Assembly: GCA_022758985.1 (NCBI GenBank)
Contig: JAEMQC010000024.1
Location: 1-30,453, forward strand
Length of the DNA: 30,453 bases
Direction: 5' to 3'
Source: Campylobacteraceae bacterium
GTDB lineage: Bacteria; Campylobacterota; Campylobacteria; Campylobacterales; UBA6016
In this document: positions 30,052 to 30,453 of the stretch, in pieces
Layout of the letters: every line of letters starts with the position of its first letter
Position numbering within the stretch: position 1 is the first letter of the stretch
Notes under the pieces: model-generated
Database searches by the model: none
Told to the model about the DNA's origin: nothing
The model's input: the letters and a program-made list of their open reading frames with translations, nothing else
Made by a program: the position numbers and the translations under genes

Positions 30052-30453
30052 TTAATCCGCAATAATAACATCCATCGGATTTATCGGCACATCCTCTTTT
30101 GTTATCTCAAACGTAAGCTCTTTATCTATCCTGCCCACTATGGCGCCCTGCTCTATCTTTTTACCGGCCTGCACCGTAGGGGCTATTTTGGTCAGATGGG
30201 CATAGATCGAGTGTAGATTTCCGTCATGCTGCACGATAACCACATTCCCAAGAGCCGCAACCTGCTTTGCGAACACTATCTTACCGTCCATAATGTTTTT
30301 TACCATCACGTCAGAAGAGTTTGAACGAAGCGTCACGGAGTCGTTGTGTATACGTATCTTATATATCGGGTCTATATACGGTCCAAACTGCTTGATGACG
30401 CGAAATCCCTCAAGCGGAGCAGGAACTTTGCGCCCGGTATATCTCGCCGATTT
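30052..30453 (-). CDS. EnvC-like protein with degenerate LytM (M23) domain, 3' part of gene only
   Basis: The frame is open to the window edge and encodes the last 133 residues of a longer protein; upstream residues read KSARYTGRKVPAPLEGFRVI, the usual lead-in to a LytM domain. The domain keeps GNVVIVQHDGNLHSIYAHL and VQAGKKIEQGAIVGRI, but zinc ligands are lost: the first motif is HNDSV instead of HxxxD, and HLHFEI has become ELTFEI. E. coli EnvC, which activates amidases rather than cutting peptidoglycan itself, is degenerate in the same way (LYFEI). So the likely role is amidase activation at division, by homology. It ends 2 bp after the convergent gene. Confidence 0.75.
   Translation of the reverse strand, partial: KSARYTGRKVPAPLEGFRVIKQFGPYIDPIYKIRIHNDSVTLRSNSSDVMVKNIMDGKIVFAKQVAALGNVVIVQHDGNLHSIYAHLTKIAPTVQAGKKIEQGAIVGRIDKELTFEITKEDVPINPMDVIIAD

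Noticed and set aside
1..30453. Mobile element, prophage or defence island
   Set aside because: No transposase, integrase, toxin-antitoxin, restriction or phage gene, and no abrupt composition change; the window reads as core chromosome.

Overview
The window is a stretch of chromosome from a Campylobacterota (epsilonproteobacterial) bacterium, most likely a Campylobacter species of moderate GC, visibly richer in G+C than C. jejuni. The assignment rests on protein resemblance and gene order. The block cvpA-fur-lysS-glyA-DUF1882-SPOR-aroE, the block purA-FliJ-like(FlgX)-MgtE_N-like, the flagellar disc gene pflA, the futalosine menaquinone genes mqnC and mqnP, and exported proteins carrying D/E-X-N-X-S/T sites of the Campylobacter N-glycosylation (PglB) type all point the same way. 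Genes are densely packed, with 4-nt ATGA/TTGA overlaps and many TTG starts. I see no rRNA, CRISPR array, insertion sequence, prophage or integrase; nearly everything looks like core genome.

Layout. Positions 1-1556 (+): dapF, cut by the window edge by only a few codons, then an exported glucosaminidase. 1577-3001 (-): rpsT then prfA. 3137-4904 (+): glmM-lspA, divergent from rpsT. 4937-8192 (+): tRNA-Val(GAC), thrS, infC, rpmI, rplT, the classical thrS/L20 translation cluster, with an internal promoter before rpmI and a structured 117-bp spacer before rplT; it ends at an intrinsic terminator and a string of further hairpins. 8335-12497 (-): class V aminotransferase, HisZ-like protein, purA, FlgX-like and MotE-like genes, all touching or overlapping. 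12498-12924: a 427-bp non-coding region. 12925-13119 (+): a 64-residue lipoprotein followed by a strong terminator. 13195-20656 (-): an eight-gene run cvpA, fur, lysS, glyA, DUF1882, SPOR, trpE, aroE. 20740-27258 (+): mqnC, a zinc-motif-less M16 protein, recG, pflA. 27250-28143 (-): miaA. 28210-30049 (+): mqnP and two uncharacterised genes. 30052-30453 (-): 3' end of an EnvC-like gene that runs off the window.

Functionally the window mixes translation (prfA, rpsT, thrS, infC, rpmI, rplT, lysS, miaA, tRNA-Val), the cell envelope (dapF, glmM, lspA, glucosaminidase, SPOR protein, EnvC-like), flagellar motor accessories (FlgX-like, MotE-like, PflA), menaquinone synthesis by the futalosine route (mqnC, mqnP), one-carbon, aromatic and purine metabolism (glyA, trpE, aroE, purA), iron regulation (fur) and repair (recG).

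The most striking object is the small lipoprotein at 12925-13119. Its 46-residue mature part is a tandem array of six consecutive bacterial N-glycosylation sequons, encoded by in-frame DNA repeats: in effect a natural polyglycan carrier. Other items worth a look are a possible H-type pseudoknot that could gate rplT translation, a DUF1882 protein with primase-like sequence spacing, a HisZ-like gene tied to purA, and a long leader with terminator-like hairpin upstream of the lipoprotein.
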